Source of the DNA: an uncultured Pelagibacteraceae bacterium
Lineage (GTDB): Bacteria > Pseudomonadota > Alphaproteobacteria > Pelagibacterales > Pelagibacteraceae
NCBI GenBank assembly: GCA_902633965.1
Contig: CACPID010000004.1
Location: 35,083-99,082 of the forward strand
Reading direction: 5' to 3'
Length of the DNA stretch: 64,000 nt
Shown in pieces: positions 36,161-48,940 of the stretch; within the stretch, counting starts at the first letter, position 1, and each line of letters opens with the position of its first letter. The notes under the pieces were generated by a model that was not told the DNA's origin, made no database searches, and saw nothing but the letters and a program-made list of their open reading frames with translations. The position numbers and the translations under genes are program-made.

Positions 36161-38316
36161 TTTTTATCCTTTTTTTTAGTCACTCTTGTACCAGGCATTC
36201 CTAAAGTTGATCTTCCTTTTGGGTATATTTTATTTTTAACATCGTACTGCCTAATTTTTGGATTTAAAGTAATTTCAAGTTCTGTGGTTTGTAATTTCCT
36301 AATTTCGTCTCTTATTTTTGCTGCCTCTTCAAATTCTAAGTTGGATGCAGCCTCCTTCATTTTTTTATCAAGCCCTTTTAGGTGTTTTTTTAAGTTTCCA
36401 CCAATATTCGACCCTTCGCTTATTTTGACATAATCCTTTTCGTAAACGCTTTCTAATATGTCGCTAATTTCTTTTTTTACAGTTTTAGCATCAATATTAT
36501 GTTTTTTATTATAAGCTAATTGTATTTTTCTTCGTCTCTCTGTTTCTTGAATTGCTTTTTTTATACTTTTAGTCTCTTTATCAGCATATAAAATTACTTT
36601 TCCCTCTATATTTCTAGCAGCTCTTCCGATAGTTTGAATTAAAGAAGTTTCAGATCTTAAAAAACCTTCTTTATCTGCATCAAGAATTCCAACCATAGCG
36701 CACTCTGGAATATCTAAACCTTCTCTTAAAAGATTTATTCCAACAAGAACATCAAATACTCCCATTCTAAGATCTCTCATGATTTCTATTCTTTCCAAAG
36801 TATCAATATCGGAATGAAGGTATCTTACTTTAATACCATTCTCATGAAGATACTCTGTGAGATCTTCGGCCATTTTTTTTGTTAAAGTAGTTACTAAAAC
36901 TCTATGATTGTTTTCAATTACTTTTTTACACTCATGCATTAAATCATCAACTTGATTCTTTGCAGGTCTTATTTCCACTGGAGGATCTATTAAACCAGTT
37001 GGTCTAATAACTTGATCAATATATTTTCCTTTAGTTTGCTCTAGTTCCCATGGTCCAGGAGTTGCAGAAACAAAAACTGTTTGAGTTCTCATTAAATCCC
37101 ATTCTTCAAATTTTAAAGGTCTATTATCCATACAAGATGGAAGTCTAAAACCATATTCTGCTAAAGTACTTTTTCTTGATCTATCCCCTTTATACATACC
37201 ATTTAATTGTGGTACAGTTACATGAGACTCGTCAACAAAGATTAGAGTATTATCAGGAAAGTATTCAAATAGTGTTGGCGGTGGTTCACCAGGCTTTCTA
37301 CCGGATAAAAATCTTGAGTAATTTTCTATACCTGCACAAGACCCGGTTGCTTCAATCATTTCTAAATCAAATTTTGTTCTTTCCTCTAATCTTTGTGCTT
37401 CAAGTAATTTATTTTCTGATTTATGTTTTTTTAAAGTAACTTCTAATTCTTTTCTTATATTAATAATTGCTTGTTCCACTGTTGGTTTTGGAGTTATGTA
37501 ATGACTGTTTGCATAGACTTTTATTAAATTAAGTTCTCTAACCTGATCTCCTGTTAAAGGATCAAACTCCTCGATTTTTTCTAACTTGTCTCCAAATAGA
37601 CTTAATCTCCAAGCTCTATCTTCAAGATGTGAAGGAAATATCTCAAGATATTCCCCACGAGCTCTAAATGTTCCTCTATAAAAATTTTGATCATTTCTTT
37701 TATATTGTAGAGCAACTAAGGATTTTATTATTTGTTCTCTATTATAGTCATAATTTTTTTGAAGAGTTAAAGTCATTTTGCTGTATGCTTCAACAGAACC
37801 CAATCCATAAATACATGAAACACTGGCTACTATTAAAACATCATCTCTTTCCAAAAGAGATCGCGTAGCAGAGTGTCTCATTCTGTCAATCTGTTCATTT
37901 ATTGATGCTTCTTTCTCTATGTAAGTATCTGATCTTGGAACGTATGCCTCAGGAGTATAATAATCGTAATAAGAAACAAAATATTCTACTGCGTTATTTG
38001 GAAAAAAGCTTTTCATTTCCCCATAAAGCTGTGCTGCCAAAGTTTTATTTGGCGCTAAAATTAAAGCTGGTCTATTAGTAGTCTCTATGATTTTGGCCAT
38101 GGTAAAAGTTTTTCCAGATCCGGTGACTCCCAACAAAACTTGGTTAAATTGTTGTTTATTTGCACCATCAACTAATTTTTTTATTGCAGCTGGCTGATCA
38201 CCAGCAGGTTTAAAATCGGACACTATTTTGAATTTTTTGCCACCTTCAAGTTTTCCACTTATTTCTGGCTTTTTTCCCTCTAAATCAGTAATTAAATCTT
38301 GATATGTATTTTGCAT
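36142..38316 (-). CDS. uvrB: excinuclease ABC subunit B
   Basis: The 724-residue UvrB has Walker [13 protein letters not shown] near 63-74 and the beta-hairpin region [29 protein letters not shown] follows, then the helicase motifs [13 protein letters not shown] and QTIGRAARN. The UVR domain ([19 protein letters not shown]) lies near 645-665 and binds UvrC. A basic tail of about 35 residues follows. It begins the run uvrB-SDR-folB-uvrC-pgsA and overlaps the SDR gene by 19 bp. It is divergent from the aspartate aminotransferase across 36 bp. Confidence 0.98.
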   Translation of the reverse strand: MQNTYQDLITDLEGKKPEISGKLEGGKKFKIVSDFKPAGDQPAAIKKLVDGANKQQFNQVLLGVTGSGKTFTMAKIIETTNRPALILAPNKTLAAQLYGEMKSFFPNNAVEYFVSYYDYYTPEAYVPRSDTYIEKEASINEQIDRMRHSATRSLLERDDVLIVASVSCIYGLGSVEAYSKMTLTLQKNYDYNREQIIKSLVALQYKRNDQNFYRGTFRARGEYLEIFPSHLEDRAWRLSLFGDKLEKIEEFDPLTGDQVRELNLIKVYANSHYITPKPTVEQAIINIRKELEVTLKKHKSENKLLEAQRLEERTKFDLEMIEATGSCAGIENYSRFLSGRKPGEPPPTLFEYFPDNTLIFVDESHVTVPQLNGMYKGDRSRKSTLAEYGFRLPSCMDNRPLKFEEWDLMRTQTVFVSATPGPWELEQTKGKYIDQVIRPTGLIDPPVEIRPAKNQVDDLMHECKKVIENNHRVLVTTLTKKMAEDLTEYLHENGIKVRYLHSDIDTLERIEIMRDLRMGVFDVLVGINLLREGLDIPECAMVGILDADKEGFLRSETSLIQTIGRAARNIEGKVILYADKETKSIKKAIQETERRRKIQLAYNKKHNIDAKTVKKEISDILESVYEKDYVKISEGSNIGGNLKKHLKGLDKKMKEAASNLEFEEAAKIRDEIRKLQTTELEITLNPKIRQYDVKNKIYPKGRSTLGMPGTRVTKKKDKKWKQKR

Positions 38317-38340
38317 ATAATAAACAAAGTATTAAAATAA

Positions 38341-39552
<1,212 letters not shown>

Positions 39553-39559
39553 TTTAAAA

Positions 39560-40504
39560 TTAGTGAGATAAGTACTTTTCAGCCTCTAGTGCAGCCATAC
39601 AACCCATTCCCGCAGCAGTTACTGCCTGTCTAAATATCTTATCTTTAACATCCCCAGCTGCAAAAACACCAGGTATATTTGTTTCAGTAGAGTCTGGTTT
39701 TGTAATTAAATATCCTTCTTTATCCATATTGACCTGATCTTTAAATAAATTAGTTGCTGGATCATGGCCAATTGCAATAAATAAACCATCAACTTTCAAT
39801 TCATCAATTTTATTTGATTTTACATTCTTAATTTTTATTCCAGTAACATTCTTAGGGTCTTTATCGCCGATTACATCTTCAATAACTGTATCCCAAATAA
39901 TTTCAATTTTCTTATTTTCCATAAGTTTTTTTTGAAGCATTTTTTCAGCTCTCAGTTCATTCCTTCTATGGATAAGTTTAACTTTTGATGCAAACTTTGT
40001 TAAAAACATAGCTTCTTCAACAGCTGCGTTTCCACCACCTACAACAGCAACAGTCTTTTCTTTAAAAAAAAATCCATCACATGTTGCACATGCCGATACA
40101 CCAAAACCTCTATACTCTTGTTCAGATTTTAAATTTAGCCACCTTGCTTGGGCACCAGTCGATATTATTATTGAGTCAGCTGTATATTTTTGACCACTTT
40201 CTCCTGTGGCTTCAAAGGGTTTTGACTTAAGATTAACCGAGGAGATATGATCCTCTATCATTTCTGTACCAACCGCTTTAGCTTGTTCTTTCATCTGATC
40301 CATAAGCCAAGGACCTTGTATTACTTCCGCAAATCCGGGATAATTCTCAACATCAGTAGTAGTAGTCAATTGGCCTCCAGGCTCCATACCATGAACTAAA
40401 ACTGGATTAAGCATTGCTCGAGCCGCATAAACTGCTGCAGTGTATCCGGCTGGACCGGATCCAATTATTAACACTTTTGTGTGTTTAGTTGGATTTTGAT
40501 TCAT
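39560..40504 (-). CDS. trxB: thioredoxin reductase
   Basis: The 314-residue flavoprotein has an FAD motif IIGSGPAGYTAAVYAAR (13-29). The redox-active pair is Cys139-Ala-Thr-Cys142 in SACATCDGFFFK, and the NADPH motif is VVGGGNAAVEEAMFL near 155-169. The C-terminal FAD motif is GVFAAGDVKDKIFRQAVTAA. It passes NADPH electrons to thioredoxin. The start is divergent from the ELM1-like gene by 21 bp. Confidence 0.97.
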   Translation of the reverse strand: MNQNPTKHTKVLIIGSGPAGYTAAVYAARAMLNPVLVHGMEPGGQLTTTTDVENYPGFAEVIQGPWLMDQMKEQAKAVGTEMIEDHISSVNLKSKPFEATGESGQKYTADSIIISTGAQARWLNLKSEQEYRGFGVSACATCDGFFFKEKTVAVVGGGNAAVEEAMFLTKFASKVKLIHRRNELRAEKMLQKKLMENKKIEIIWDTVIEDVIGDKDPKNVTGIKIKNVKSNKIDELKVDGLFIAIGHDPATNLFKDQVNMDKEGYLITKPDSTETNIPGVFAAGDVKDKIFRQAVTAAGMGCMAALEAEKYLSH

Positions 40505-40525
40505 ATCAAAGCTATATAGTAATTT

Positions 40526-41461
40526 ATGTCCAAATTAAAAGGGTTATTGTTAACAGAAGGTATGCATGGCATGATTAGCCAGGTCGAAGGTTTAGCAAAA
40601 GCATTAGACATTGATTACATACACCAAAAAGTTGAACTTAATTTATTTGCAAAATTAATCACGCCTAAAATAACACCAGTTTCAAATTTATTTTTCAAAA
40701 AATTTATTGTGCCTGAGATAGATCTAATTATATCTTGTGGTAGAAAAAGTGTCATACCATCTTTATATTTGAAAAAAAATTCAAAAAAAAAATTAATTAA
40801 TATACATATTCAGGACCCAAAAGTTTCTTTAAAAAACTTTGATTATATAATTGCACCAGAGCACGATGGCTTAAGTGGTGAGAATGTAATTAATTCAAAA
40901 GGTGCATTACATTATCTCTCGTTAAAAGAAATTAAAGATAATCATGGCTATTTATTAAATAATATTAATAGAGATAAAAAACAGCTACTTTTAGTTTTGG
41001 GTGGACCCAATAAGTACTATAGCTATGATAGAAATAATTTAGAAAAAATTTTTGAAAATCTAAAAAATTTAGCAAAAAAATATGATCTTCAAATTATTAT
41101 AATACCATCCATGAGAACCCCAATTAACACAATAGAACATGCAAGCAGTTTTTTTGATAAAGAAACCATAATCGTTAAAAATGTAGATAAAAAAGCTTAC
41201 TTATCTGCTCTATCTATTTCTGAATTTTTAGTAATTACATGCGACTCAACATCGATGATTTCCGAAGCTGCTTTGACGGGTAAACCAATATATGTAGCTC
41301 AAATTCGATCAAAAAAAGATGACTATAGGTTTAGACAATTTAGGGAATTGTTTACTAAATTAAATATTATTAGAAATTTGGAAGATAAATTAGAAGTATG
41401 GAACTATGAAAAACTTGATGAAACTAATAGGGTAGCTAATATAATTAAAAAAAAAATATAA
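40526..41461 (+). CDS. mitochondrial fission ELM1-like protein (DUF1022)
   Basis: The 311-residue protein resembles the ELM1/DUF1022 family, which has a glycosyltransferase-like fold and is frequent in alphaproteobacteria and plants. Indicative blocks are GMHGMISQVEGLAKAL near the N-terminus, LIISCGRKSVIPSLYL near 67-82, IHIQDPKVSLKNFDYIIAPEHDG, LLLVLGGPN and ITCDSTSMISEAALTGKPIYV. The last of these resembles the donor-binding loop of family GT-B glycosyltransferases. The bacterial function is not known to me. It is coupled by TAATG to the dioxygenase-like gene. Confidence 0.75.
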   Translation: MSKLKGLLLTEGMHGMISQVEGLAKALDIDYIHQKVELNLFAKLITPKITPVSNLFFKKFIVPEIDLIISCGRKSVIPSLYLKKNSKKKLINIHIQDPKVSLKNFDYIIAPEHDGLSGENVINSKGALHYLSLKEIKDNHGYLLNNINRDKKQLLLVLGGPNKYYSYDRNNLEKIFENLKNLAKKYDLQIIIIPSMRTPINTIEHASSFFDKETIIVKNVDKKAYLSALSISEFLVITCDSTSMISEAALTGKPIYVAQIRSKKDDYRFRQFRELFTKLNIIRNLEDKLEVWNYEKLDETNRVANIIKKKI

Positions 41462-42123
41462 TGTCATTTTTAAAATCTATTGAAAATAATTCAAAAAAAT
41501 TTGAGGATCCATTTTTACATTGGGAATTAGATAAACCTCTCACTGATGGACAAATAAATGAAATAGTTAATGCCGATATAGCAAATCCAATTGACCACGA
41601 TCTAAATTATGATGGTACAAGAGCTATTGATGGAGGTGCTCCAGAATTTAGAAAAGGACTTTCTCATGGAGGGAAAGCACTTAAGTTTAGATGTTTTATA
41701 ACCAAAGAAAATTCCACAGAATTTCCACATTTAATGAAGCTAATTAAAGAATTGCAAAATAAAAATACGTATGAAAAAGTTTCAAAACTCGTGGGGAAAG
41801 ACCTATCTAATTCATACATAAGGGTAGAAGTTATATGTGATAGAAAAGGTTTTTGGCTGAAACCACATTGCGATATTGAAGAAAAATTAATGTCCTGTTT
41901 ATTATTTGTAAATAAAACAAATGAAAGTGAGGATTTGGGTACTGATTTTTATGATAATAATTTAAAAAAAGTAAAAACGATGCCCTATAAAGATAATTAT
42001 GGATACTTTTTCACAAGCGGCCCAGGCACTTGGCATGGTATGGAAAAAAAAGAAATATCAAAAGAAAGAAGATGTTTACAAGTAAATTATGTAACATTTA
42101 AAACTGATTGGAAGGTGGATTAA
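41461..42123 (+). CDS. 2-oxoglutarate/Fe(II) dioxygenase-like protein
   Basis: The 220-residue protein has a plausible double-stranded beta-helix metal site. His136-Cys-Asp138 in [10 protein letters not shown] and His192 in GTWHGMEK form an HxD...H triad, followed by Arg203/204 in ERRCLQVNY, a likely 2-oxoglutarate contact. The substrate is unknown. It starts at the ELM1-like stop (TAATG), so the two are probably made together. Its stop shares a TTAA with carB. It could act on a surface sugar, lipid or small molecule. Confidence 0.65.
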   Translation: MSFLKSIENNSKKFEDPFLHWELDKPLTDGQINEIVNADIANPIDHDLNYDGTRAIDGGAPEFRKGLSHGGKALKFRCFITKENSTEFPHLMKLIKELQNKNTYEKVSKLVGKDLSNSYIRVEVICDRKGFWLKPHCDIEEKLMSCLLFVNKTNESEDLGTDFYDNNLKKVKTMPYKDNYGYFFTSGPGTWHGMEKKEISKERRCLQVNYVTFKTDWKVD

Positions 42124-45100
42124 TTATCCTGTAAGGATTTAACCTCTAATTTTTTGGTTTTAAGTGATTTTATAGCTTCAAGAAATGAATAAGCTGTCGA
42201 CATATTTGTGCAGTAAGGAACTTTGTTTGCCAATGTTCCTCTTCTTAAAGCCCTTGCGTCGTCAATTCTGTGTTCACTATTTCCACCTCCAGTATTAATC
42301 ACCAAAGATATTTTTTTTGCATTTAAAACATCTACTATGTGTGGTCGCCCACTACTTACTTTATTAATAGTTTTGCACTTAATTCCATTATCATTTAAAA
42401 TTTTTGCAGTGCCTTTTGTTCCAGAAATACCAAAACCTAATTTTTTGAGTCTTTGTGCAACTCCTATTATCTCCTGTTTATGAGAGTCTTTGACTGATAA
42501 AAATGCCATGCCACTTACTGGAAGAGAATTATAGGCAGCAATTTGACTTTTAGCGACCGCCATCCCAAAATCGTAATCAAAACCCATAACTTCTCCAGTA
42601 GATTTCATTTCTGGACCAAGTAATAAATCACTATCAGGAAATTTATTAAAAGGAAAAACAGCTTCTTTAACAGCAAATTTTTTATTTGTTTTATATTTTA
42701 ATTTATACTTAGAAAGCTTTTCGCCTGCCATTATTCTTGAAGCAATTTTTGCCAGCGGTACGCCATTAGCTTTTGATACAAAAGGAACAGTTCTACTTGC
42801 TCTAGGATTAACTTCAATTACATAAACTTCATCCTTTTTAATCGCAAATTGAATATTTAGCAGTCCCTTAACTTTTAATGCTAAAGCCAATTTTCTTGTT
42901 TGAATTTTTATTTCCTTAAGAATACTGTCTTTGATTGATACTGGAGGCAAACAACAAGCTGAATCACCAGAATGTATTCCTGCCTCTTCAATATGTTGCA
43001 TAATGCCTGCTACATAAACATCTTTTCCATCACATATTGCATCGACATCAACCTCCATTGCGTTATCTATAAATTTATCAATTAAAATTGGGTTATTATC
43101 TGAAGCCTTAAAAGCTTGATTAATAAATTCTTTTAATTGACTTTCATCATGAACAATTTCCATCGCCCTACCACCTAAAACATACGAGGGACGAACAACT
43201 ACTGGTAATCCAATTTTTTTAGCTATTAGTATTGCTTTATCATATTTATCTGCAATTCCACTTTCGGCTTGCTTTAAATTGAGTCTTATTAATAAGTCTC
43301 TAAATCTATCTCTATCTTCCGCAAGATCTATGGATGAATATTGTGTTCCTAGAATAGGTAAATTATTTTCGTGCAAGAACTTTGCAAGCTTAATTGGTGT
43401 TTGACCACCAAATTGAGCAATTATTCCAACTAGATTTCCCTTAGACTTTTCCTTTAAAATTATATTTTGTACATATTCATCTATTAGAGGTTCAAAATAA
43501 AGTCTGTCACTAGTGTCGTAGTCTGTAGAAACTGTTTCAGGGTTACAATTTATCATTATTGTTTCAAACCCTGCCTCTTTCAAAGCAAAGCTTGCCTGAC
43601 AACAACAATAGTCAAACTCAATACCTTGCCCAATTCTATTTGGACCACCCCCAAGTATTATAATCTTTCTTTTGTTGCTTGGATCTGCTTCACACTCTGT
43701 ATTAATTGAAAAGTTACGCTGATAAGTTGAATACATGTAAGGAGTAAAGGACTTAAATTCAGCAGCACAAGTATCTACTTTTTTAAACACTGGCATTACT
43801 TTAAGTGCAGCTCTTTTTCTTTGTAAAATTTTTTCCTGTATCCCAGTAAGCTTACTTAACCTTTTATCAGAAAATCCTAAAGACTTTATTCGATTAAATT
43901 CCACAAAGTTTTTCGGTAAACCAAATTTAATAATTTTATTTTCTTCCTCAACAATTTCTTTTATTTGACCCAAAAACCAACGATCAATTTTTGATAACTC
44001 ATAAATTTTCTCTATTGAAATTTTTTTTCTGAATGCTTCTGCAACCAACAGTAATTTATCAGGTACATTGATCTTTAATTTTTTTAAAATTTCTTTTTTT
44101 GAATAATGAAATAAATTATCCAATCCTGATAGTCCAGTTTCAAGAGAAACCAAAGCTTTTTGAAAAGACTCTTTAAAATTTCTACCAATTGCCATAGCTT
44201 CTCCAACAGATCTCATTGAGGTTCCTAAAATTGGTTTAGTATCTTGAAATTTTTCAAACGTAAATCTAGGAATTTTTGTAACCACATAATCAATTGTTGG
44301 CTCGAATGAGGCAGGTGTTACTTTCGTAATTTCGTTTTGAAGTTCATCTAATGTGTAACCTATTGCTAATTTTGCGGCCACTTTTGCAATTGGAAAACCT
44401 GTTGCTTTCGAAGCAAGAGCTGATGAGCGTGACACACGAGGATTCATCTCTATAATTACCATTCTTCCATTTTTTGGATTTATAGCGAATTGCACATTAG
44501 AACCACCTGTTTCAACTCCAATTTTTCTAAGACAAGCAATAGAAGCGTTTCTCATCACTTGATATTCTTTATCGGTTAATGTTAATGCTGGAGCTATTGT
44601 TACAGAGTCCCCAGTATGAGTACCCATTGGGTCAATATTTTCGATTGAACAAATTATGATACAATTATCATTTTTATCTCTAACAACTTCCATTTCAAAT
44701 TCTTTCCACCCATCTAAGCATTCCTCTACAAGAACTTGATTTTGTGGAGATTCATACAGCCCACCTTTAACAATTTTAAAAAATTCTTTTTTAGTTCTCG
44801 CTATACCCCCGCCAAGACCACCCAAGGTAAATGAAGGCCTTATAATTGCAGGAAGGCCAATTTTTCTCAAACACTTTGATGCATGTTTAAAATTATTAAG
44901 TATCTCGGATTTAGGTAAATCAATACCAATGTCAGACATATTTTTTCTAAATTTTTTTCTGTCCTCTGCATTAGCAATTGCTTTTGAATTTGCTCCTATA
45001 AGCTCTATTTTATATTTTTTAAGTATTCCTAATTTTTCTGCTTTTAATGCTAAGTTAAGTGCAGTTTGACCACCCATCGTTGGGAGAATAGCGTGAGGTT

Positions 45101-45344
45101 TTTCTTTTTTAATAATTTCCTCAAGTACTTCTACAGATATCGGTTCAATATATGTTTGATCTGCAACGCCAGGATCTGTCATAATTGTTGCAGGATTAGA
45201 ATTAACTAAAATAACTTTGTAACCTTCATCCTTAAGTGCTTTACATGCTTGTGTTCCTGAATAATCAAATTCACATGCTTGACCAATAATGATCGGTCCA
45301 GCTCCAATAACTAGAATTTTCTTAATATCTTTTCTTTTTGGCAT
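42120..45344 (-). CDS. carB: carbamoyl-phosphate synthase large subunit
   Basis: A 1074-residue subunit with two homologous ATP-grasp halves. The first has [20 protein letters not shown] and [14 protein letters not shown]. The second has [17 protein letters not shown] near 555 and [16 protein letters not shown]-terminal MGS-like allosteric domain (about 935 onward) contains [12 protein letters not shown] and NTGGG. It makes carbamoyl phosphate for pyrimidines and arginine. It overlaps carA by 23 bp. Confidence 0.98.
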   Translation of the reverse strand: MPKRKDIKKILVIGAGPIIIGQACEFDYSGTQACKALKDEGYKVILVNSNPATIMTDPGVADQTYIEPISVEVLEEIIKKEKPHAILPTMGGQTALNLALKAEKLGILKKYKIELIGANSKAIANAEDRKKFRKNMSDIGIDLPKSEILNNFKHASKCLRKIGLPAIIRPSFTLGGLGGGIARTKKEFFKIVKGGLYESPQNQVLVEECLDGWKEFEMEVVRDKNDNCIIICSIENIDPMGTHTGDSVTIAPALTLTDKEYQVMRNASIACLRKIGVETGGSNVQFAINPKNGRMVIIEMNPRVSRSSALASKATGFPIAKVAAKLAIGYTLDELQNEITKVTPASFEPTIDYVVTKIPRFTFEKFQDTKPILGTSMRSVGEAMAIGRNFKESFQKALVSLETGLSGLDNLFHYSKKEILKKLKINVPDKLLLVAEAFRKKISIEKIYELSKIDRWFLGQIKEIVEEENKIIKFGLPKNFVEFNRIKSLGFSDKRLSKLTGIQEKILQRKRAALKVMPVFKKVDTCAAEFKSFTPYMYSTYQRNFSINTECEADPSNKRKIIILGGGPNRIGQGIEFDYCCCQASFALKEAGFETIMINCNPETVSTDYDTSDRLYFEPLIDEYVQNIILKEKSKGNLVGIIAQFGGQTPIKLAKFLHENNLPILGTQYSSIDLAEDRDRFRDLLIRLNLKQAESGIADKYDKAILIAKKIGLPVVVRPSYVLGGRAMEIVHDESQLKEFINQAFKASDNNPILIDKFIDNAMEVDVDAICDGKDVYVAGIMQHIEEAGIHSGDSACCLPPVSIKDSILKEIKIQTRKLALALKVKGLLNIQFAIKKDEVYVIEVNPRASRTVPFVSKANGVPLAKIASRIMAGEKLSKYKLKYKTNKKFAVKEAVFPFNKFPDSDLLLGPEMKSTGEVMGFDYDFGMAVAKSQIAAYNSLPVSGMAFLSVKDSHKQEIIGVAQRLKKLGFGISGTKGTAKILNDNGIKCKTINKVSSGRPHIVDVLNAKKISLVINTGGGNSEHRIDDARALRRGTLANKVPYCTNMSTAYSFLEAIKSLKTKKLEVKSLQDN

Positions 45345-46515
45345 ATTTTTTAACTTCGTTAATAAATTTACTGAATAAGTAGCGACTATCTTGTGGACCA
45401 GGATTAGACTCAGGATGATATTGTACAGAAAAGACAGGTTTATTTTTTAATTTTATACCCTCTATACTGTTATCAAACAAAGATTTATGAGTTATCTCAA
45501 TATTTTTTGGTAAATTATTTTTTGTAACCTCAAATCCATGATTTTGACTAGTTATTTCAACTTTATTATTGAGCAGGTTTTTAACTGGATGATTTGCACC
45601 TCTATGTCCTAATTTCATTTTTTTTGTTTTTCCACCTAATGCTAAAGCTAATAGCTGATGACCCAAACAAATTCCAAAAACTGGTAAATTTTTATTAATA
45701 AGATTTTTTATAATTTTTATAGCATACACTCCAGTTGCGGCAGGATCACCCGGTCCATTTGATAAAAAAATTCCGCTTGGATTAAGAGCTAAAATGTCTT
45801 CTGCACTCATTTGGCAAGGCACGACTGTTACATCACAATAAAAATTAGAAAAATACCTTAAAATATTTGTTTTTATTCCATAGTCGATTGCAACAATCTT
45901 AAGTTTTTTTTTTTTAATTTTTTTATATCCATCTTCTTTAGTCCATGTCTTAAAACCTTTCCAGGAGAACTTATTTTTAGTAGATACTGTTTTTGCCAAA
46001 TCCAAACCATTAAGACCTGGCCATTTTAATGTATTTTTAATTAATTTTTTAATTCCAAAGTTCCCATTTCTATCATTTGAAATAGTTCCTCTTGGAGCCC
46101 CGTTATCTCTAATAAAATTTGTCAAACCTCTTGTATCTAAACCAGTCAAACCAACTATTTTATTTTTTTTTAGCCATAAATCTAATTCCATTAATGATCT
46201 ATAATTTGATGGATTGGTTATTTCTGAGTTGAAAATCACCCCTTTTGTCCAGACTTTTTCCGACTCGTTGTCTTGTTTGTTTGTTCCCACATTTCCAATG
46301 TGTGGAAAGGTAAAATTAATTATTTGTCCTGCGTATGAAGGGTCAGAAATTATTTCTTGGTATCCAGTGATAGAGGTATTAAAACACACTTCTCCAGTTG
46401 CTGTACCCTCATAACCTATGCCAATTCCATTAAAAATGGACTTATTCTCGAGAACTAAAATGCCTGGGTTAAATTTTGATTTATTTGTTGAGTTTACTTT
46501 TCGTTTTTTGATCAA
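45322..46515 (-). CDS. carA: carbamoyl-phosphate synthase small subunit
   Basis: The 397-residue glutaminase subunit has the N-terminal carA domain ([20 protein letters not shown], about 41-60). The class I amidotransferase domain carries nucleophile Cys283 in [12 protein letters not shown] and the HPESNPGP catalytic His/Glu near the end. The only in-frame start before the conserved region is TTG at 46515, since TAA directly precedes it. A 12-bp palindrome and a four-codon ATG frame lie just upstream. It is divergent from yqeY. Confidence 0.93.
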   Translation of the reverse strand: MIKKRKVNSTNKSKFNPGILVLENKSIFNGIGIGYEGTATGEVCFNTSITGYQEIISDPSYAGQIINFTFPHIGNVGTNKQDNESEKVWTKGVIFNSEITNPSNYRSLMELDLWLKKNKIVGLTGLDTRGLTNFIRDNGAPRGTISNDRNGNFGIKKLIKNTLKWPGLNGLDLAKTVSTKNKFSWKGFKTWTKEDGYKKIKKKKLKIVAIDYGIKTNILRYFSNFYCDVTVVPCQMSAEDILALNPSGIFLSNGPGDPAATGVYAIKIIKNLINKNLPVFGICLGHQLLALALGGKTKKMKLGHRGANHPVKNLLNNKVEITSQNHGFEVTKNNLPKNIEITHKSLFDNSIEGIKLKNKPVFSVQYHPESNPGPQDSRYLFSKFINEVKKYAKKKRY

Positions 46516-46639
46516 TTACAACTCATGAGTTAAAGGTTAATACAATAAAAGCTTATCTAACGCAACAGATCTAATACAAAATTTAAAAAAAAAAACAATT
46601 TTTCTTTTAAGCAAATATTCTTTAAGTTAAATTACTTTT

Positions 46640-47104
46640 ATGTCACTCAGAGAAAAAATTGATGACGAGTATAAAAATGCTCTTAAATCTAAAGATAAAA
46701 ATAAAATATCAACTTATAGGTTAATATTATCTGGGCTTAAAGACCTAGATATTCAAAACAGATCTGGACCTAATAAAAAAGATACAGATGATGATGATAT
46801 TAAAAAATTATTAAGAAAAATGATAAAGCAACGAACCGAATCAATCGAAATTTATAAAAAAAATAATAGACAAGACCTTCTTGAAATTGAGGAAAATGAA
46901 GTAAAGATAATGTCGGAGTATTTACCAAAACAGTTGAGTGAAGATGATACAAAAAAACTATGTGAAGAAGCTATTAATATAATAAATGCTTCATCCTTAA
47001 AGGATATGGGAAAAGTAATGAGCGAATTAAAAAAAAATCATTCAGACAGTGTAGACTTTTCTTTAGCAGGTAAGATTATAAAAGAAATTTTAAACAAGAA
47101 ATGA
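46640..47104 (+). CDS. yqeY: GatB/YqeY domain protein
   Basis: A 154-residue helical protein of the YqeY/GatB C-terminal domain family. It has LREKIDDEYKNALKSKDKNKIST at the N-terminus, a central KLLRKMIKQRTESIEIYKKNNRQDL block and EIMSEYLPKQLSEDD near 95-110. It may bind tRNA, as the GatB tail does. yqeY-dnaG-rpoD order is common in alphaproteobacteria, and here the stop overlaps the dnaG ATG by 4 bp. No consensus promoter is obvious in the 124 bp before it. Confidence 0.88.
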   Translation: MSLREKIDDEYKNALKSKDKNKISTYRLILSGLKDLDIQNRSGPNKKDTDDDDIKKLLRKMIKQRTESIEIYKKNNRQDLLEIEENEVKIMSEYLPKQLSEDDTKKLCEEAINIINASSLKDMGKVMSELKKNHSDSVDFSLAGKIIKEILNKK

Positions 47105-48873
47105 AATATCCTAAAGAATATTTAGATGAAATTAAAACAAGACTGAAAGTCTCAACAGTAGTATCCAAGTCAGTCAGTTTGAAAAAAAGAGGTAAAGAAT
47201 TTGTTGGATTGTCGCCTTTTAAAAATGAGAAAACTCCATCTTTTACTGTAAATGATGATAAAGGATTTTATCATTGCTTTAGTACGAGTGAACATGGAAA
47301 TATTTTTGATTTTATCATGAAGACGCAAAATTTGAAATTTGGAGAAGCGGTTAAAACTTTAGCTAACTACGCAGGCATGCAACCCTATACATTCTCAAAA
47401 GCAGATGAAGAAAGACAAAACGATTGGAAAAATTATTCTGAAATTTATGAAGAATATATAGAATATCACAACGAAGAATTGCTTAAAAATCCAGATCTGA
47501 CAGAGGTAAGAGATTATCTTAAGAAAAGAAATTTAACCTCAAATGACGTTAAAAATTTTAAGTTAGGTTATGTAAAAAATAAAAAAAATTTTTATCAGGA
47601 ATTATCAAACAAATTTAAAGAAAAAGACTTAAATGAAAGTGGATTATTTTATTTTGATGAAAAAAAGAAAGAGCATATTGAAAGATTCAGAGGAAGAATT
47701 ATTTTTCCGATAAAATCTATAACTGGACAATATATTGCTGCGGGTGGAAGAATAATTACAAAAGAGACCTATTTAGCAAAATATGTAAATTCGCCTGAAA
47801 CAAAATTTTTTAAAAAAGGTAATAATTTATATAATTTAGATAAAGCACGAAAATTCTCAAATTCTAGTGAGATTGTCTTTTTGGTAGAAGGTTATATGGA
47901 TGTAATTGGCTTAACTAAAAATAAAGTTGAAAACTGTGTAGCAAATTTAGGTACTGCTTTGACTGAAAGACAAATTTCTATTTTAAATCAATTTTTTAAT
48001 GAAATAGTAATTTGTTTTGATTCAGATGAAAGCGGATATAGAGCAGCAGTTAGAGCCGCAGAAAATTCCATTAAAGAACTTAAACCTGAGAAGCAAATAT
48101 CATTCCTTTTTTTACCAAGTGGTGAAGATCCAGATAGCTTTGTAAATAAAAATGGTAAAGATTATTTTTTAAATTATTATAAAGAAAAAAAAGTGCCAAT
48201 ACATATTTTTTTATTTGAACACTTTAGAAAACAATCAACGAATTCTCCCTCATCATTAGCAATTTTTGAAAAAAGATTAAGAGAAATTACAAAACAGATA
48301 AAAGATGAGTTTATAAGAAAATATATATTAGATTATTTTATTGGAAAAATTACAGAACTTACACCCAACTTAACTAGGGGAAAAAAATTTGCAATCAAGC
48401 ATGTAGCATCTTTAAGTTCAACAAAAAAATTAATTAATGAAAGTAGATCTTTTAGCAAGGCTGAAATTCAAGAATTTTCAATATTATATTTGATAATAAA
48501 TAACTTATCTTTTTTTAAAGAAAGAGGAAATCTTTTTGATAATTTAATATTTATTTCTGATGAGGGTTCAAAAACACTTTTATATTTGAAAGAATTTATT
48601 GAAAAAGATGACAACCCTAATAAAAGTATTTTAGATATTAATCAAAATTTCCTTGAAAAAATAAATAAATTTGCCTCGATTAAGCATATTTCTGAAAACG
48701 TAAAAAAAGATGAGAGTAAATTATTTGAAATTTTCGAGGAAATGAAAAAGGACCTTAATAATATATCAATTGATATAAAAATAAGTGATTTAGAATCGAA
48801 ATTTTCTGAGGATTTAAGCGAAAATACATTTAAAGAGATAATTGAATTAAAAAAATTGCAAAATACCACTTAA
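47101..48873 (+). CDS. dnaG: DNA primase DnaG, zinc ribbon degenerate
   Basis: The 590-residue primase keeps the N-terminal fold GLSPFKNEKTPSFTVNDDKG, but three of four zinc ligands are replaced. The positions are Ser38, Lys41, Cys59 and Thr62 where C-x2-H-x17-C-x2-C is canonical. The TOPRIM core is intact: FLVEGYMDVIGL near 260, then ICFDSDESGYRAA near 301. The C-terminal helicase-interaction part is divergent. It makes RNA primers at the fork. It sits between yqeY and rpoD. Confidence 0.95.
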   Translation: MKYPKEYLDEIKTRLKVSTVVSKSVSLKKRGKEFVGLSPFKNEKTPSFTVNDDKGFYHCFSTSEHGNIFDFIMKTQNLKFGEAVKTLANYAGMQPYTFSKADEERQNDWKNYSEIYEEYIEYHNEELLKNPDLTEVRDYLKKRNLTSNDVKNFKLGYVKNKKNFYQELSNKFKEKDLNESGLFYFDEKKKEHIERFRGRIIFPIKSITGQYIAAGGRIITKETYLAKYVNSPETKFFKKGNNLYNLDKARKFSNSSEIVFLVEGYMDVIGLTKNKVENCVANLGTALTERQISILNQFFNEIVICFDSDESGYRAAVRAAENSIKELKPEKQISFLFLPSGEDPDSFVNKNGKDYFLNYYKEKKVPIHIFLFEHFRKQSTNSPSSLAIFEKRLREITKQIKDEFIRKYILDYFIGKITELTPNLTRGKKFAIKHVASLSSTKKLINESRSFSKAEIQEFSILYLIINNLSFFKERGNLFDNLIFISDEGSKTLLYLKEFIEKDDNPNKSILDINQNFLEKINKFASIKHISENVKKDESKLFEIFEEMKKDLNNISIDIKISDLESKFSEDLSENTFKEIIELKKLQNTT

Positions 48874-48940
48874 ATCGAAGAATTTTGACATAGATTTTTT
48901 TAAAATTGGCATTATATAGAGACCCTCAAACTTTATTATT

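Noticed and set aside
48885..48920. TTGACA before rpoD as a sigma-70 promoter
   Set aside because: The nearest TATAT-like -10 lies 20 or more bases away, outside normal spacing, so I do not report it as a promoter.
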